Assembly: GCF_900236475.1 (NCBI RefSeq)
Contig: NZ_LT963352.1
Coordinates: forward strand, 186,001-250,000
Reading direction: 5' to 3'
Source of the DNA: Streptomyces chartreusis NRRL 3882
GTDB taxonomy: Bacteria; Actinomycetota; Actinomycetes; Streptomycetales; Streptomycetaceae
DNA: 64,000 nt
Translations under genes and position numbers: made by a program
In this document: one piece after another, positions 45,105-54,225 of the stretch
Layout: every line of letters starts with the position of its first letter
Position numbering within the stretch: position 1 is the first letter of the stretch
Notes under the pieces: model-generated
The model's database searches: none
What the model saw: the letters and a program-made list of their open reading frames with translations, nothing else
What the model was told of the DNA's origin: nothing

Positions 45105-45260
45105 GGATGTGCGACTACGTGCGCGGCCTGCTCGGCTCCATGGGCCCCATGAACAGCTGGTAACTCGCCGAATTCGCGGGGCACTCCCCCTGGGAGTGAC
45201 TACAACGCCTGCTGTCCCAAGCCGCGGGGACGTCGACCGCCGCCGCGGCGACCTGTTGCC
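45105..45260 (+). pseudogene. IS701-family transposase N-terminal scrap
   Basis: CDYVRGLLGSMGPMNSW, a stop, LAEFAGHSPWE, another stop, LQRLLSQAAGT correspond to the YVRGLL...KN-WQLAE...G-QRLL-x-A region at the start of IS701-type transposases. Two in-frame stops show it is dead. The rest of 45033-45392 holds no gene. Confidence 0.65.
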
Positions 45261-45392
45261 CACCCCGAACAGCAGGCCCGCTCCCCGATCGAGATGCCGG
45301 GTAGCGGTGATGACGGGAGTGGCCAGCGGCGTCCACAATGTCGCGGCCAGGGGTGTTCAGACCGCGGACCGGCACGCTCTGCCGGTTTCGGA

Positions 45393-46085
45393 CTACGAGA
45401 GGCGGTCCGCGCCGCCTGCGGGGCCGGCTTGGGCCAGGCCCGTCCGGTAGGCGATGACGACGAGTTGCGCCCGGTCGCGGGCCTCCAGCTTCGTCATGGC
45501 GCGCTGTACGTGGGCGCGAACGGTGAAGGGGCTGAGGAACATCCGCTCGGCGATCTCCTGGTTGGACAAGCCGGTCGCAACCGCAGCCACCATCTCGCGT
45601 TCTCGCGGAGTGAGCGCCGCGAGCTGTTCGGAGTGGTGCGGCGAAACTACCTCCGGTGTGGCCAGGAAACGGGCCACCAAGGAGCGGGTGGCGGCGGGAG
45701 ACAGAAGGGTGTCGCCGTCGGCGATCGTACGCACGGCGTCCAACAGGTCCTCGGCCCCGATGCCTTTGCCGATGAAGCCGCCGGCCCCGGCGCGCAGCGC
45801 CTGTGCGACGTACTCGTCTGTCTCGTACGTGGTGAGAATGAGGATGCGGCTGGCCCGCAGTTCCGGGTCCGCGCAGATCTCCGACGTGGCGGTGAGACCG
45901 TCCACCTCGGGCATACGGATGTCCATGACCACCACGTCCGGGCGCAGCTCCCGGGTGAGTCTCACCGCCTCCCTGCCGTCAGCGGCCTCGCCGACCACGG
46001 TGATGTCGTCGGCGCTGTCGAGAAGCATCCGGAAGGCACCGCGCAGCAGGGCCTGATCGTCGGCGAGCAGCACCCGGAGCGTCAC
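45393..46085 (-). CDS. NarL/LuxR-family response regulator
   Basis: A 230-residue two-component regulator. The receiver begins MTLRVLLADDQALLRGAFRM with the acidic pair, has the phospho-acceptor Asp in DVVVMDIRMPEVDG and the conserved Lys in GFIGKGIG. The C-terminal LuxR-type helix-turn-helix reads LTPREREMVAAVATGLSNQE and IAERMFLSPFTVRAHV. Its GTG start overlaps the stop of the histidine kinase (46082-46085). With the kinase and the MMPL exporter it forms an operon. Confidence 0.93.
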   Translation of the reverse strand: MTLRVLLADDQALLRGAFRMLLDSADDITVVGEAADGREAVRLTRELRPDVVVMDIRMPEVDGLTATSEICADPELRASRILILTTYETDEYVAQALRAGAGGFIGKGIGAEDLLDAVRTIADGDTLLSPAATRSLVARFLATPEVVSPHHSEQLAALTPREREMVAAVATGLSNQEIAERMFLSPFTVRAHVQRAMTKLEARDRAQLVVIAYRTGLAQAGPAGGADRLS

Positions 46086-47407
46086 GGCGCATCCCTCGTA
46101 TCGCCGTCGCCCGTCCGTCCGTTGCCTGACCCTCCGTCGCCCATTCGCCCCTCGATGGTTGTTGCTCCGTCAGTTCTCCGCGTCGTGCCCTTGGCGGGCG
46201 GGAGGGGCAGCTGGGTGGAGACGAGGAAGCCGCCCTCCGGGCGCCTGCCCGCGGAGAGGTGTCCCCCGACCGCGGTGGCACGTTCACGCATTCCGATCAG
46301 ACCGTAACCGGGCGGACGGTCCGCCGCCGTGGACGCACCCGGTCCCGTGGATGCGGTCGGCGCCGTGCCGGAGCCCTGGCCGTCATCGGCGACGGTGATG
46401 GTCACGCGATCGCGGTTCCAGACGAGGTGTACCCGGGCGCTACCGGTGCCGGCGTGTTTGGTCACGTTGGTCAGGGCCTCTTGGACGATGCGGTAGGCGG
46501 TGAGGTCCACTCCCGGCGGCAGCGGCCTGGCCGTGCCCTCCTGTTGGACCGACACCTCCAGACCCGCGCGGCGGAAGGACTCGAGGAGCGTGGAAAGCCG
46601 GGACAGCCCGGGCGCCGGTTCGGCGGGCGTGGCCGCGTCCCCGGACTGACGCAGCAGACCGACCGTGGCCCGCAGGTCGTCGAGCGCGTCCGCGGTGGTT
46701 TCGACGAGCTCCTTGAGGCTCATGCGGGTCTGCTCCGGGCGGGTGTCGAAGAGGTGGGCGGCGACCGTGGCCTGCGCGTTGGCCAGGGTGATCTGATGGG
46801 CCACGAGGTCGTGCAGTTCCCGGGCGATGCGCACCCGTTCCTCGGCCACTCGCCGGCGCGCCTCGCTGTCCCGGCTCTGCTCGGCCCGCCGGGCCCGCTC
46901 CTCCACGGCCGCCAGGTAGGCCCGTCGGTTCTGCACCGAGTGACCGAGTACGCCGGCCACCAGAGGAAACACGGCCACCACTGCCATCCGGCTCGCGTCT
47001 TTCCACGAGAAGTCCCCGAACAAGGGGATGGAGGCAACCAGCACCGTGGAGGTGAGCAACACCGCGCTCGCCGCGCGCCGTTCGGTGCGCGCGGCGAGCG
47101 CGTAGGAGTAGGCGGTGATCACTACGGGGGCCACGATGAGTGGGGTCAGCAGGAGGCCCAGGGGCGGCACCAGCACGCCGACCGCGGTCGTGGCCGTCAG
47201 GGCGGCCAGGGGTGCCCGGTGCCGCACCGGCAGTACGGCACAGGACACCACGGCGACGACGTAGGCGGCGGCAGGCGGCGCTGACAGCGTGTCGTCGACC
47301 TGTATCACACCACCGAGCAGACAGAACGCGAACGCCGTCGCCGTGATCGCTGCCTCCCGCCACCACGCACCGCGTGGCCGTGGCCCGCCGCCACCCGGTT
47401 TCGTCAT
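46082..47407 (-). CDS. Sensor histidine kinase (NarX/DesK-like)
   Basis: A 441-residue membrane kinase with about five N-terminal helices (AAITATAFAFCLLGGVIQVD, then AAAYVVAVVSCAVLP, a helix pair and ASRMAVVAVFPLVAGVLGHS). The dimerisation region has the phospho-accepting His in RIARELHDLVAHQITLANAQ (HisKA_3 type), and the ATPase domain has EALTNVTKHAG, TVADDGQGSG and GYGLIGMRERA. A low-complexity C-terminal tail follows (GRMGDGGSGNGRTGDGDTRD). It starts seven bases after the MMPL stop. Confidence 0.93.
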   Translation of the reverse strand: MTKPGGGGPRPRGAWWREAAITATAFAFCLLGGVIQVDDTLSAPPAAAYVVAVVSCAVLPVRHRAPLAALTATTAVGVLVPPLGLLLTPLIVAPVVITAYSYALAARTERRAASAVLLTSTVLVASIPLFGDFSWKDASRMAVVAVFPLVAGVLGHSVQNRRAYLAAVEERARRAEQSRDSEARRRVAEERVRIARELHDLVAHQITLANAQATVAAHLFDTRPEQTRMSLKELVETTADALDDLRATVGLLRQSGDAATPAEPAPGLSRLSTLLESFRRAGLEVSVQQEGTARPLPPGVDLTAYRIVQEALTNVTKHAGTGSARVHLVWNRDRVTITVADDGQGSGTAPTASTGPGASTAADRPPGYGLIGMRERATAVGGHLSAGRRPEGGFLVSTQLPLPPAKGTTRRTDGATTIEGRMGDGGSGNGRTGDGDTRDAP

Positions 47408-47414
47408 GGCCGGC

Positions 47415-49658
47415 TCAGTCCCGGCCTACGGGGAGCCGCCGCACCGCCGCGTTCGGCCCGGTCGCGGAGACCGGGACGTGCCGGCTCAGTGCCTCACCTT
47501 CGATATCCACATTCGGCAGCACACGGTTCAGGATACGAGGCAGCCACCAGGCCCGGTGGCCGAGCAGTGCCAGGACCGCGGGTGCGATCGCCATCCGGAC
47601 CACGAAGGCGTCGAAGGCGACGGCGGCGGCCAGGCCGACACCCATCGTCTGGATGGTCGGACTGCTCATCCCGATGAATCCGGCGAACACGCTGATCATG
47701 ATGATCGCCGCCGCGGCCACCACACGTCCGCTGTGCCGGAAACCGTTGACGATCGCCTCGCCGGGGCACGCGCCATGGGCGTAGGCCTCCCGCATCCGGG
47801 TGAGGAGGAAGACCTCGTAATCCATGGCGAGGCCGAACACGATGCCGATGATGAGAATCGGCATCAGCGACATGACCGGTCCGGTCTGCTCGATGCCGAC
47901 CAGGTCCGCCGCCCAGCCCCACTGGAAGACGGCGACGAGGACGCCGAAGGCGGCCCCCACCGACAGCAGGAAGCCGAGCGCGGCCTTGACCGGGACCAGG
48001 ACCGAGCGGAAGACCACCGTCAGCAGGAGCACCGCCAGGCCGATGACCACGGTCAGGTAGGGAATGAGGGCGTCTGACATGGCTTCGGAGATGTCGATGT
48101 TCATCGCGGTGGTGCCGGTCACGAGGATGGCGGCGCCCGTGTCGGCCTCGACGCCCAAGACCGCGCCCCGGATCGCGTGCACCAGGTCCTTGGTCTCGCC
48201 GCTGTTCGGCGCGGTCTGCGGGACGGCGGTGAGAACCGCCGTGTCCTTGCTCCGGCTGAGCACCGGCTCACCGACCGACGCGACCCCGTCCACTCCCCGT
48301 ACGGTCTTGACGACCAGCTCCGAGGTGGCCCGGGGGTCCGCGGACTCCGACGTGTCCACGACCACGGTCAACGGGCCGTTGAAGCCGGGGCCGAAGCCCT
48401 GTGACAGCAGGTCGTAGGCACGGCGCTGGGTGGTCTCCACCGACTTGGACTCGTCTCCGGGCAGCCCGAGTTCGAGGCTCAGCGCCGGTAGCGCGACGGC
48501 CCCGAGACCGAGTCCGGCGATCAACAGCACGGGCACCGGCCTGCGCAGCACGAACCGCGCCCAGCGGGTGCCGAGCCCAGGCCGGCCGACCGCGGTGGGC
48601 ACCCGGTGCGGGCGCTCGCTCCCCGGCCGGGTGGTCTTGCGGACGGCACGGGACAGTACCCGCCGACCGAAGAAGCCGAACAGCGCGGGGACCAGGGTGA
48701 GTGCGACGAGTACGGCAAGGGCCACGGCGCCCGCGCCGCCCATGCCCATCTTGGTGAGTTCGGGTATTCCGACGACCCCCAGCCCGGCCAGGGCGATGAA
48801 GACGGTCGCACCGGCGAAGACGACGGCGGATCCGGCTGTGCCCACCGCCCGGCCGGCGGCCTCCTCCGGCTCGCTGCCCCGGGCGCGCTCGTCGCGGAAG
48901 CGGGAGGTGACGAAGAGTGCGTAGTCGATGCCGACCGCAAGGCCCAACATCAGTGCCAGGATGGCGACGGTGGACGTCAGGCCCAGTGGAACGGCCAGCG
49001 CGGAGACCAGGCCGAAGGCGATGGCCACGCCCACGAGGGCGGTCAGCAGCGACAGTCCGGCCGCGACCAGTGACCCGAGGGCGAGGACCAGTACCACCGC
49101 CGCCACCGCCACGCCGATGATCTCCGTCGTACCGCCCGGTTCCTCCTCCGCGTCCAGGGCCGAGCCGCCGATCTCCACGGTCAGCCCCGCGTCCCGGGCC
49201 CGGCTCGCGGCGTCCTCGAGGGCGCTCTTCGTCGGCTGGGTCAGGTCGACGGCGTCCGCGGTGTAGGTGATCGTGGAGTAGGCGATGGTGCCGTCCTCGC
49301 TGACAGCGCCGGTCTCATAGGGGTTGGTGGTCGACGCGACCTGATCGCCCCCGTCCAGCGAGCCGAGCGTGTCCTCGACGGCCGCCTTGTTCTCCCTGGC
49401 CGTCACCCGCTGCCCGTCCGGAGCCTGGAACACCAAACGGGCCTCGGCGCCCTGGGAGTTGCTCTGGGGGAAGCGCTCGTCCAGCAGGTCGAACGCCTTC
49501 TGCGACTCGGTGCCGGGCATGGAGAGGTCCTCCTCCTCCCCGGTCGGCGCCATGGCGGCGGCGCCAATGGCCAGCAACAGGACACCCAGCCACAGACCAC
49601 CCACGAGCCGGCGCCGCCGGAAGGCCCACCGTCCGATCCGGTAAAGAAAGGTCGCCAC
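47415..49658 (-). CDS. MMPL-family RND exporter
   Basis: A 747-residue, twelve-helix exporter of the MmpL/ActII-3 type, driven by proton flux, exporting lipids or secondary metabolites. The N-terminus VATFLYRIGRWAFRRRRLVG is followed by a large loop, the first helix bundle containing GIDYALFVTSRFRDE (the proton-relay Asp-Tyr pair), a second loop (residues about 400-530) and the second bundle with FGLAMDYEVFLLTRMREAY. The GTG at 49658 has GGAG upstream and gives the usual family start; a TTG 20 codons earlier is possible. It is first in the operon with the kinase and regulator. Its 5' region is copied in inverted form at 42050-42394. Confidence 0.92.
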   Translation of the reverse strand: MATFLYRIGRWAFRRRRLVGGLWLGVLLLAIGAAAMAPTGEEEDLSMPGTESQKAFDLLDERFPQSNSQGAEARLVFQAPDGQRVTARENKAAVEDTLGSLDGGDQVASTTNPYETGAVSEDGTIAYSTITYTADAVDLTQPTKSALEDAASRARDAGLTVEIGGSALDAEEEPGGTTEIIGVAVAAVVLVLALGSLVAAGLSLLTALVGVAIAFGLVSALAVPLGLTSTVAILALMLGLAVGIDYALFVTSRFRDERARGSEPEEAAGRAVGTAGSAVVFAGATVFIALAGLGVVGIPELTKMGMGGAGAVALAVLVALTLVPALFGFFGRRVLSRAVRKTTRPGSERPHRVPTAVGRPGLGTRWARFVLRRPVPVLLIAGLGLGAVALPALSLELGLPGDESKSVETTQRRAYDLLSQGFGPGFNGPLTVVVDTSESADPRATSELVVKTVRGVDGVASVGEPVLSRSKDTAVLTAVPQTAPNSGETKDLVHAIRGAVLGVEADTGAAILVTGTTAMNIDISEAMSDALIPYLTVVIGLAVLLLTVVFRSVLVPVKAALGFLLSVGAAFGVLVAVFQWGWAADLVGIEQTGPVMSLMPILIIGIVFGLAMDYEVFLLTRMREAYAHGACPGEAIVNGFRHSGRVVAAAAIIMISVFAGFIGMSSPTIQTMGVGLAAAVAFDAFVVRMAIAPAVLALLGHRAWWLPRILNRVLPNVDIEGEALSRHVPVSATGPNAAVRRLPVGRD

Positions 49659-50144
49659 CTGTCGATCACTCCAGACGCCGCTAGGCAAGGGGAATGTGCG
49701 AGATTCACGCTCCTCCAACCCTCCGCTCCAGCGCCCCGCCGGGCATCGCCCCCCGCCACCGTCTTCCCCTGGTGCGCCCGCACCAGCCGCTCACGTGCCC
49801 TAGTGCCTGCGCACTACAGGCCGACTTGGGCCGCCGGGCGGGACTTGACCTGGAGTTCAGTGGCCTGGGCTATAGCCGGACTGTCACGGCCGTGACCGAG
49901 TGGGGCGCGCCGACGGTGTCCCACCGGGACTCGGGCTGCGACACGGACACCGCATGAGCCATGCGAGCACAACCCAGCCTGCTGGTCCGAGAATCGCAGA
50001 TCGGGTGGTCACGGTGGTCACGGTGGCCACGCACAGCCTGGAGCAGGTTTGAGCGGCATCAAGCACGTAAAGGTCTCGCTGGACTCCGCGACGAACGTCG
50101 CAGCGCCGGGCGATGCTGCTCGACCGGGAAAGCCGAGGACATCC
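49659..50144. other. MMPL promoter region and inverted-repeat partner
   Basis: Bases up to about 49825 match the inverted copy at 42050-42394. From there to 50144 no gene is supported; it should contain divergent promoters for the MMPL operon and the acetyltransferase. A short direct run GGTGGTCACGGTGGTCACGG lies near 50006. Confidence 0.5.
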
Positions 50145-51272
50145 GTGTCGGAACATGAGCCAGCCGTCCGCTACACCGAAGTCGCGAACCAGGATGTGCG
50201 CAGTCTGCGGACGCGTTACTGCCGGTTGCACACCGACGGAGGCGCACCGGTCGCCGAACTCGAGGCGCTCTCCTTCCGCGTCCGCTTCGGCGCGGTCGCC
50301 GTCGCCGCGGAAGGCATCGGCGGCGTGGAGACCCGGCCCGAGTTCCGGCAACAGGGACACATGAGCCGGCTCCTCCGCCGGGCGCTGGTCGGCATGGCGC
50401 AGCGGGTGGACGTCGCGTTCGTGTCCGACGGTGTCGAGGGGGTGTACGAGAAGTTCGGATTTGTCGGCGCTGTGGCGGACGGGGCTCTGGTCGTCCCCGT
50501 GCGCAACGTGGAACGCGCGACCGGGAAGGATCTGGCGGCTGCCGTCCCGGGTTTCGACAGCGGCTCGGCCGCGGATCTGCCGGCGATGGTCCGTCTGTAC
50601 AACACCGCTCACGCTCAGCGGCCCTGGACCCATGAACGGCACGTCGGCTGGAACCGGCTCGTTCCCCAGGCCACGTGGAAGCCCGGGTCACAGACCCTGG
50701 TCCTGCGCAACCACGACTCACTCGCGGGCTATGCCGTGCTGGAGGGCCGGGCCTTCGGCGACCCCTTGGGGTCGGTGGTCGTGGACGAGTTGGTGGCCGA
50801 GGACGCAGCTACGGCAGCCCGTATGCTCGCGGCCCTCGCCCGGCTGTGTTGGCGGAGACGCTTGAGCGAATTCACGGTCCGGGAGCCGGCCGACAGCCTG
50901 GTAGGTCGCGTGGCACGCCATATGGGCTGCACCGAGCAGCGCGGGTTTCGACCGAGCGGCGGCATGATGGCGGCGGTTCTCAACCGGTCGTCGCTGGTGC
51001 GCAAGCTCGAGCCCGAGCTGCGTCGGCGGGCCGGCGGACAGCGGCCGGACCAAATTTACGACACGGCGCTCGCCGCACTGCGACGCGGCGATCTGATCCC
51101 CGATGACACGGCGCTCGTCCGGCTGCTTCTCGGCCACTGGTCGACCGGCGACGCCGATGCGGTGGGCGTGGCGATGCCCGACCGGTACCGCGACCTCTGC
51201 TCGGCTTGGTTTCCCGGAGGCAGCACTTTGCCCCTGCCGGCCCCGTACGCCCACCGCCTGGACCGCTACTAG
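50145..51272 (+). CDS. Eis-like GNAT N-acetyltransferase
   Basis: A 375-residue acetyltransferase with two GNAT-like domains and a C-terminal sterol-carrier-like domain, as in Eis. The acetyl-CoA loop is in GVETRPEFRQQGHMSRLLRR, then MAQRVDVAFVSDGVEGVYEK and FGFVGAV. The C-terminal part has QIYDTALAALRRGDLIPDDT and RDLCSAWFPGG. Eis proteins acetylate aminoglycosides and other amines at several sites. The GTG at 50145 follows GAGGA. The TAG stop lies inside the CTAG target site of the IS701-type element that begins next to it, so the insertion leaves the protein unchanged. Confidence 0.88.
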   Translation: MSEHEPAVRYTEVANQDVRSLRTRYCRLHTDGGAPVAELEALSFRVRFGAVAVAAEGIGGVETRPEFRQQGHMSRLLRRALVGMAQRVDVAFVSDGVEGVYEKFGFVGAVADGALVVPVRNVERATGKDLAAAVPGFDSGSAADLPAMVRLYNTAHAQRPWTHERHVGWNRLVPQATWKPGSQTLVLRNHDSLAGYAVLEGRAFGDPLGSVVVDELVAEDAATAARMLAALARLCWRRRLSEFTVREPADSLVGRVARHMGCTEQRGFRPSGGMMAAVLNRSSLVRKLEPELRRRAGGQRPDQIYDTALAALRRGDLIPDDTALVRLLLGHWSTGDADAVGVAMPDRYRDLCSAWFPGGSTLPLPAPYAHRLDRY

Positions 51273-51369
51273 TACTCCAGCGTAGATCGTGATCTTGTTG
51301 CGGGAGTGCGGTGAAGAGGGGGCAGCGGTCAGTCGTCGACGAGATCGAGCTGGGCAGCACAGGCGTCCG

Positions 51370-51774
51370 CTACTCGAGTCCTTCGAGACGGCGGGCATCT
51401 TTGATCTCGCTGATCCTGGCAGCTGTCATCGGGGTCCACTCCCTCCTCTGTCCAGCGGCACGGAGGGCTTCTCCAACCTCGCTGAGCTTCACGGAGGACA
51501 ACACGCCCGCCCGCTCGATCAGGTCGTCCCGGGCCACGGTGGTCAGCCATGTGCACGGAGTAAAGCCTGGACGCGGGAACGCGAACCGGAGCACGCCGTC
51601 GAAGGGCAGTCCTTCCGGGGCTCCTACGGCCACTTCAACGCCCAAGCCGCTGATGTCGACGCCCGCTGGCGCGACGACCTGCATCGCCTGAAACCCGGAT
51701 GACTCCTCGTCCGAGAGCAGCACGACCGGGCGTCGCTCATCGAAGTCGACCCACCAGACTTCACCGCGTTGCAT
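51370..51774 (-). CDS. PemK/MazF-like protein inside the IS701 element
   Basis: A 134-residue protein starting MQRGEVWWVDFDERRPVVLL, the hallmark RGEVWWVDFD of the PemK/MazF mRNA-interferase fold, followed by QVVAPAGVDISGLGVEVAVG and WLTTVARDDLIER. The ATG is behind a perfect AGGAGGACAC. No antitoxin gene is seen next to it, and the gene lies fully within the IS ends. It could be a toxin used for retention of the element, or a degenerate relative without toxicity. Confidence 0.82.
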   Translation of the reverse strand: MQRGEVWWVDFDERRPVVLLSDEESSGFQAMQVVAPAGVDISGLGVEVAVGAPEGLPFDGVLRFAFPRPGFTPCTWLTTVARDDLIERAGVLSSVKLSEVGEALRAAGQRREWTPMTAARISEIKDARRLEGLE

Positions 51775-51908
51775 GTGTCCTCCTGGCACGAGACGGCGGG
51801 CGAACGCTGCGTGCCCCGTGCGGGACACGGAAGGGATGCGGCCCCGTCTTCGCACGTCGTGACCGAGGGCCGGTGAAGACGGGCGCAGCCACCGTTGATC
51901 ATCGGTGT

Positions 51909-53180
51909 GTGAAGACTGAAGATCATGCGGTGGCCGCGAGTCACAGCGTAGACCCTGCCCGCTGGCAGGAGACGTTCGAAGTCCTGATGTCCCGGACAGC
52001 GGGCCGGTTCGCGCGGGTTGAACCCCGGCGTCGGGTGCGGGACTTGGTGCTGGGGCTGCTGTCGGACCTGCCGCGCAAGAACTGCTGGAGCATCGCCGAG
52101 CGGGCCCGGCAGGCCAGTCCGCGTGGAATGCAGCACCTGCTCGGCGGGCCTAAGCGGGATGCCGACACCGTACGCGATGACGTGCGCGAGTACGTGCTGG
52201 AACATCTGCACGACGACGATGCGGTGCTGGTCGTCGATGAGACCGGGGACGTGAAGAAGAGCACGCACACCGTGGGTGTCCAGCGCCAGTACACCGGCAC
52301 GGCCGGGAGGATCGAAAACGCTCAGGTCGCTGTCTACCTCGTCCATGCAGGCCGCCGTGGACACGCGGCGAGCGACCGCGAGCTGTACGTCCCGCGCTCG
52401 TGGACGTGCGACCCCGGACCGCTGCCGGGCGGCGGGACTGGGCGAGGACACCGTCTTCGCGACCAAGCCGGAGCTGGCCGCCCGCATGATCGGCCGGTTC
52501 CTTGAGCGGGCACTGTGTGGGCTGGGTCGCGGGCGATGAGGTCTACGGCGGCATCTTCAAGCTGCGGGCCGCGCCGGAAGGGCGCCAGGTCGGCTACGTG
52601 CTCGCCGTTGCTTGCTCGGCCGAAGTCACCACGGCTGCGGGGAAGGCCGGGCAGATGCCCTGGCCGTGAAGGTGCCGAAGTGGGCCTGGCTGAAGCTGTC
52701 GGCAGGGGCCGGCGGCAAGTGGCACCGCTTCTACGACTGGGCCGTCATCGGCCTGGCCGAACCCCGCCTCGGCAGCCACCAACTGCTGATCCGCGCCGCA
52801 ACCGCAGCACCGGTGAACTGACTTACTACCGTTGCCGGTCGCCGGCTGCGGTGCCTTTGGCCACGCTGGTGCGGGTCGCCGGGTCGCCGACGAGCACCAG
52901 GTCCGCCGGTTCACCTCGTGGTCTCGCTGGGTCACCCTGGTCATGCTCGCCCGCGCCTTTCTCGCCGTCGTCCGCGCTCACGGACACGCCCGCCATTCCG
53001 CCCCGGACGGGCTGATCCCGCTCACCTGCAACGAGATCCAGCGACCGTTCACCACGCTCGTCGTCCGGCCCGTGCACGGTGCAGCCCACCGGCTCGGCTG
53101 GTCCGACTGGCGACGCCGCCAGCAGGCCCGAGCCCAGGCCAGCCATTACCGCCGACAAGCAAGCGAATCAGACCCGAAGA
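51909..53180 (+). pseudogene. IS701-family transposase, multiply frameshifted
   Basis: Blocks appear in the right order in different frames. RDLVLGLLSDLPRKNCWSIA and DAVLVVDETGDVKKSTHTVG (first catalytic Asp) come first, then DTVFATKPELAARMIGRFL, then VGWVAGDEVYGG (second Asp), VKVPKWAWLKLSAGAGGKWH, STGELTYYRCRSPAAVPLAT, VRRFTSWSRWVTLVMLARAF and finally RLGWSDWRRRQQARAQASHY. At least four frame changes and a deletion in the Glu-bearing region (VAGSP...) make it inactive. GTG start at 51909. Confidence 0.88.
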
Positions 53181-53345
53181 TCACGATCTACGGCTGGAGT
53201 ACTAGCCGTTCATCGAATATGGAGGTCACCGAGGCTTCTCCAACCAGTGTTGACGGGTAGGCGTCGAGGTCTTCCAGGATAGGAAATTCCTACACTGAGC
53301 CTTTCCAACCTCTCACTGAAGCTGCGAGGTGGAGGGTCCTCATCC

Positions 53346-53987
53346 TTGATGGTGTTCCAGGACGGGTGGTGGTACCTGGACCCCGCAGGGGAGGTACGCG
53401 GCGCGATCGTCCTGGACAACCTCATTCACCGCGGCGACATCCCCGTCACCATCGGCGTTTTCGTCGATCCTGGCGTCTTCCCCGATGCGGAGAACCCGAA
53501 GAACCGCAACAACGAGTACGACGCCTTCGACGACCAGTACGTCACCTTTCTCCTCACCGAGATCATCCCGCGAGTTGCGCAGCGCTATACCATCGCCCTG
53601 GCGCCCGAAAGGTGGGGCATCTGCGGCGGGAGCAGCGGCGGCAACTGCGCCTTTACCGCCGCGTGGCTGCGTCCGGACAAGTTCCGCCGCGTCATCGGAT
53701 ACCTGTCCAGCTTCGCGCAGATGCCGGGCGGCAATCCCTTCCCAGACCTCATCACCCGCGTCCCCCGCAAGCCGCTGCGCATCTTCATGCAAGGCGGCCA
53801 CCGCGACCTGCACTGGAATGAGCCGCAGCGGAACTGACTCGCCGAAAACCTGCGCGTGGCAGCCGCTCTCGCTGAAGCGGGCTACGACTTCCGCCTTGTC
53901 CTGGGAGACGGCGGACACAGCCCCAACCACGGCGGCGTCCTGCTGCCGGACGCTCTGCGCTGGCTGTGGCGGCCTAGCGAGGATTGA
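53346..53987 (+). pseudogene. Enterochelin-esterase-like hydrolase, 5'-truncated with a nonsense codon
   Basis: LMVFQDGWWYLDPAGEVRG-type sequence opens the fragment, followed by HRGDIPVTIGVFVDPGVFPD, ENPKNRNNEYDAFDDQYVTF and the nucleophile ERWGICGGSSGGNCAF. At 53835 a TGA stop falls where the family has Trp (RN-stop-LAENL), and translation would continue RVAAALAEAGYDFRLVLGDG then GHSPNHGG (catalytic His). The upstream third is missing. The single G-to-A change and the truncation both argue for a pseudogene. Confidence 0.8.
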
Positions 53988-54225
53988 TCGATACCTGCTT
54001 GTCCAACCTGGCGTCGGCTGCGGTGAGGGGGGCCGCACCCTGGTCGCACAAAGGCGTGAAGCTCCTGGCGGCGAGTTCACAACTGAGATCACTCGCTTGA
54101 CCAGGGGCCACGGTATACCGCTAAATCCGTGAGGCCGTGGACCTCCTGTCCGCGCTGGTCCCCGAACTGCGGTGGTCCTTGAACCGGATCAGACAGTGAT
54201 CGAGTGCCGGGTCGCCGAGCCGCAT

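Larger units (their letters stand above)
51273..53201 (+). mobile_element. IS701-type element with a PemK-like passenger gene, 1929 bp
   Basis: The left end TACTCCAGCGTAGATCGTGA (51273 onward) and the right end, read in reverse, TACTCCAGCCGTAGATCGTG form terminal inverted repeats of about 24 bp differing by one base. CTAG lies on both sides (51269-51272 and 53202-53205), which fits the 4-bp YTAR-type target of IS701. The transposase is inactivated by frameshifts. The left part carries a PemK/MazF-like gene on the minus strand. Confidence 0.85.
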
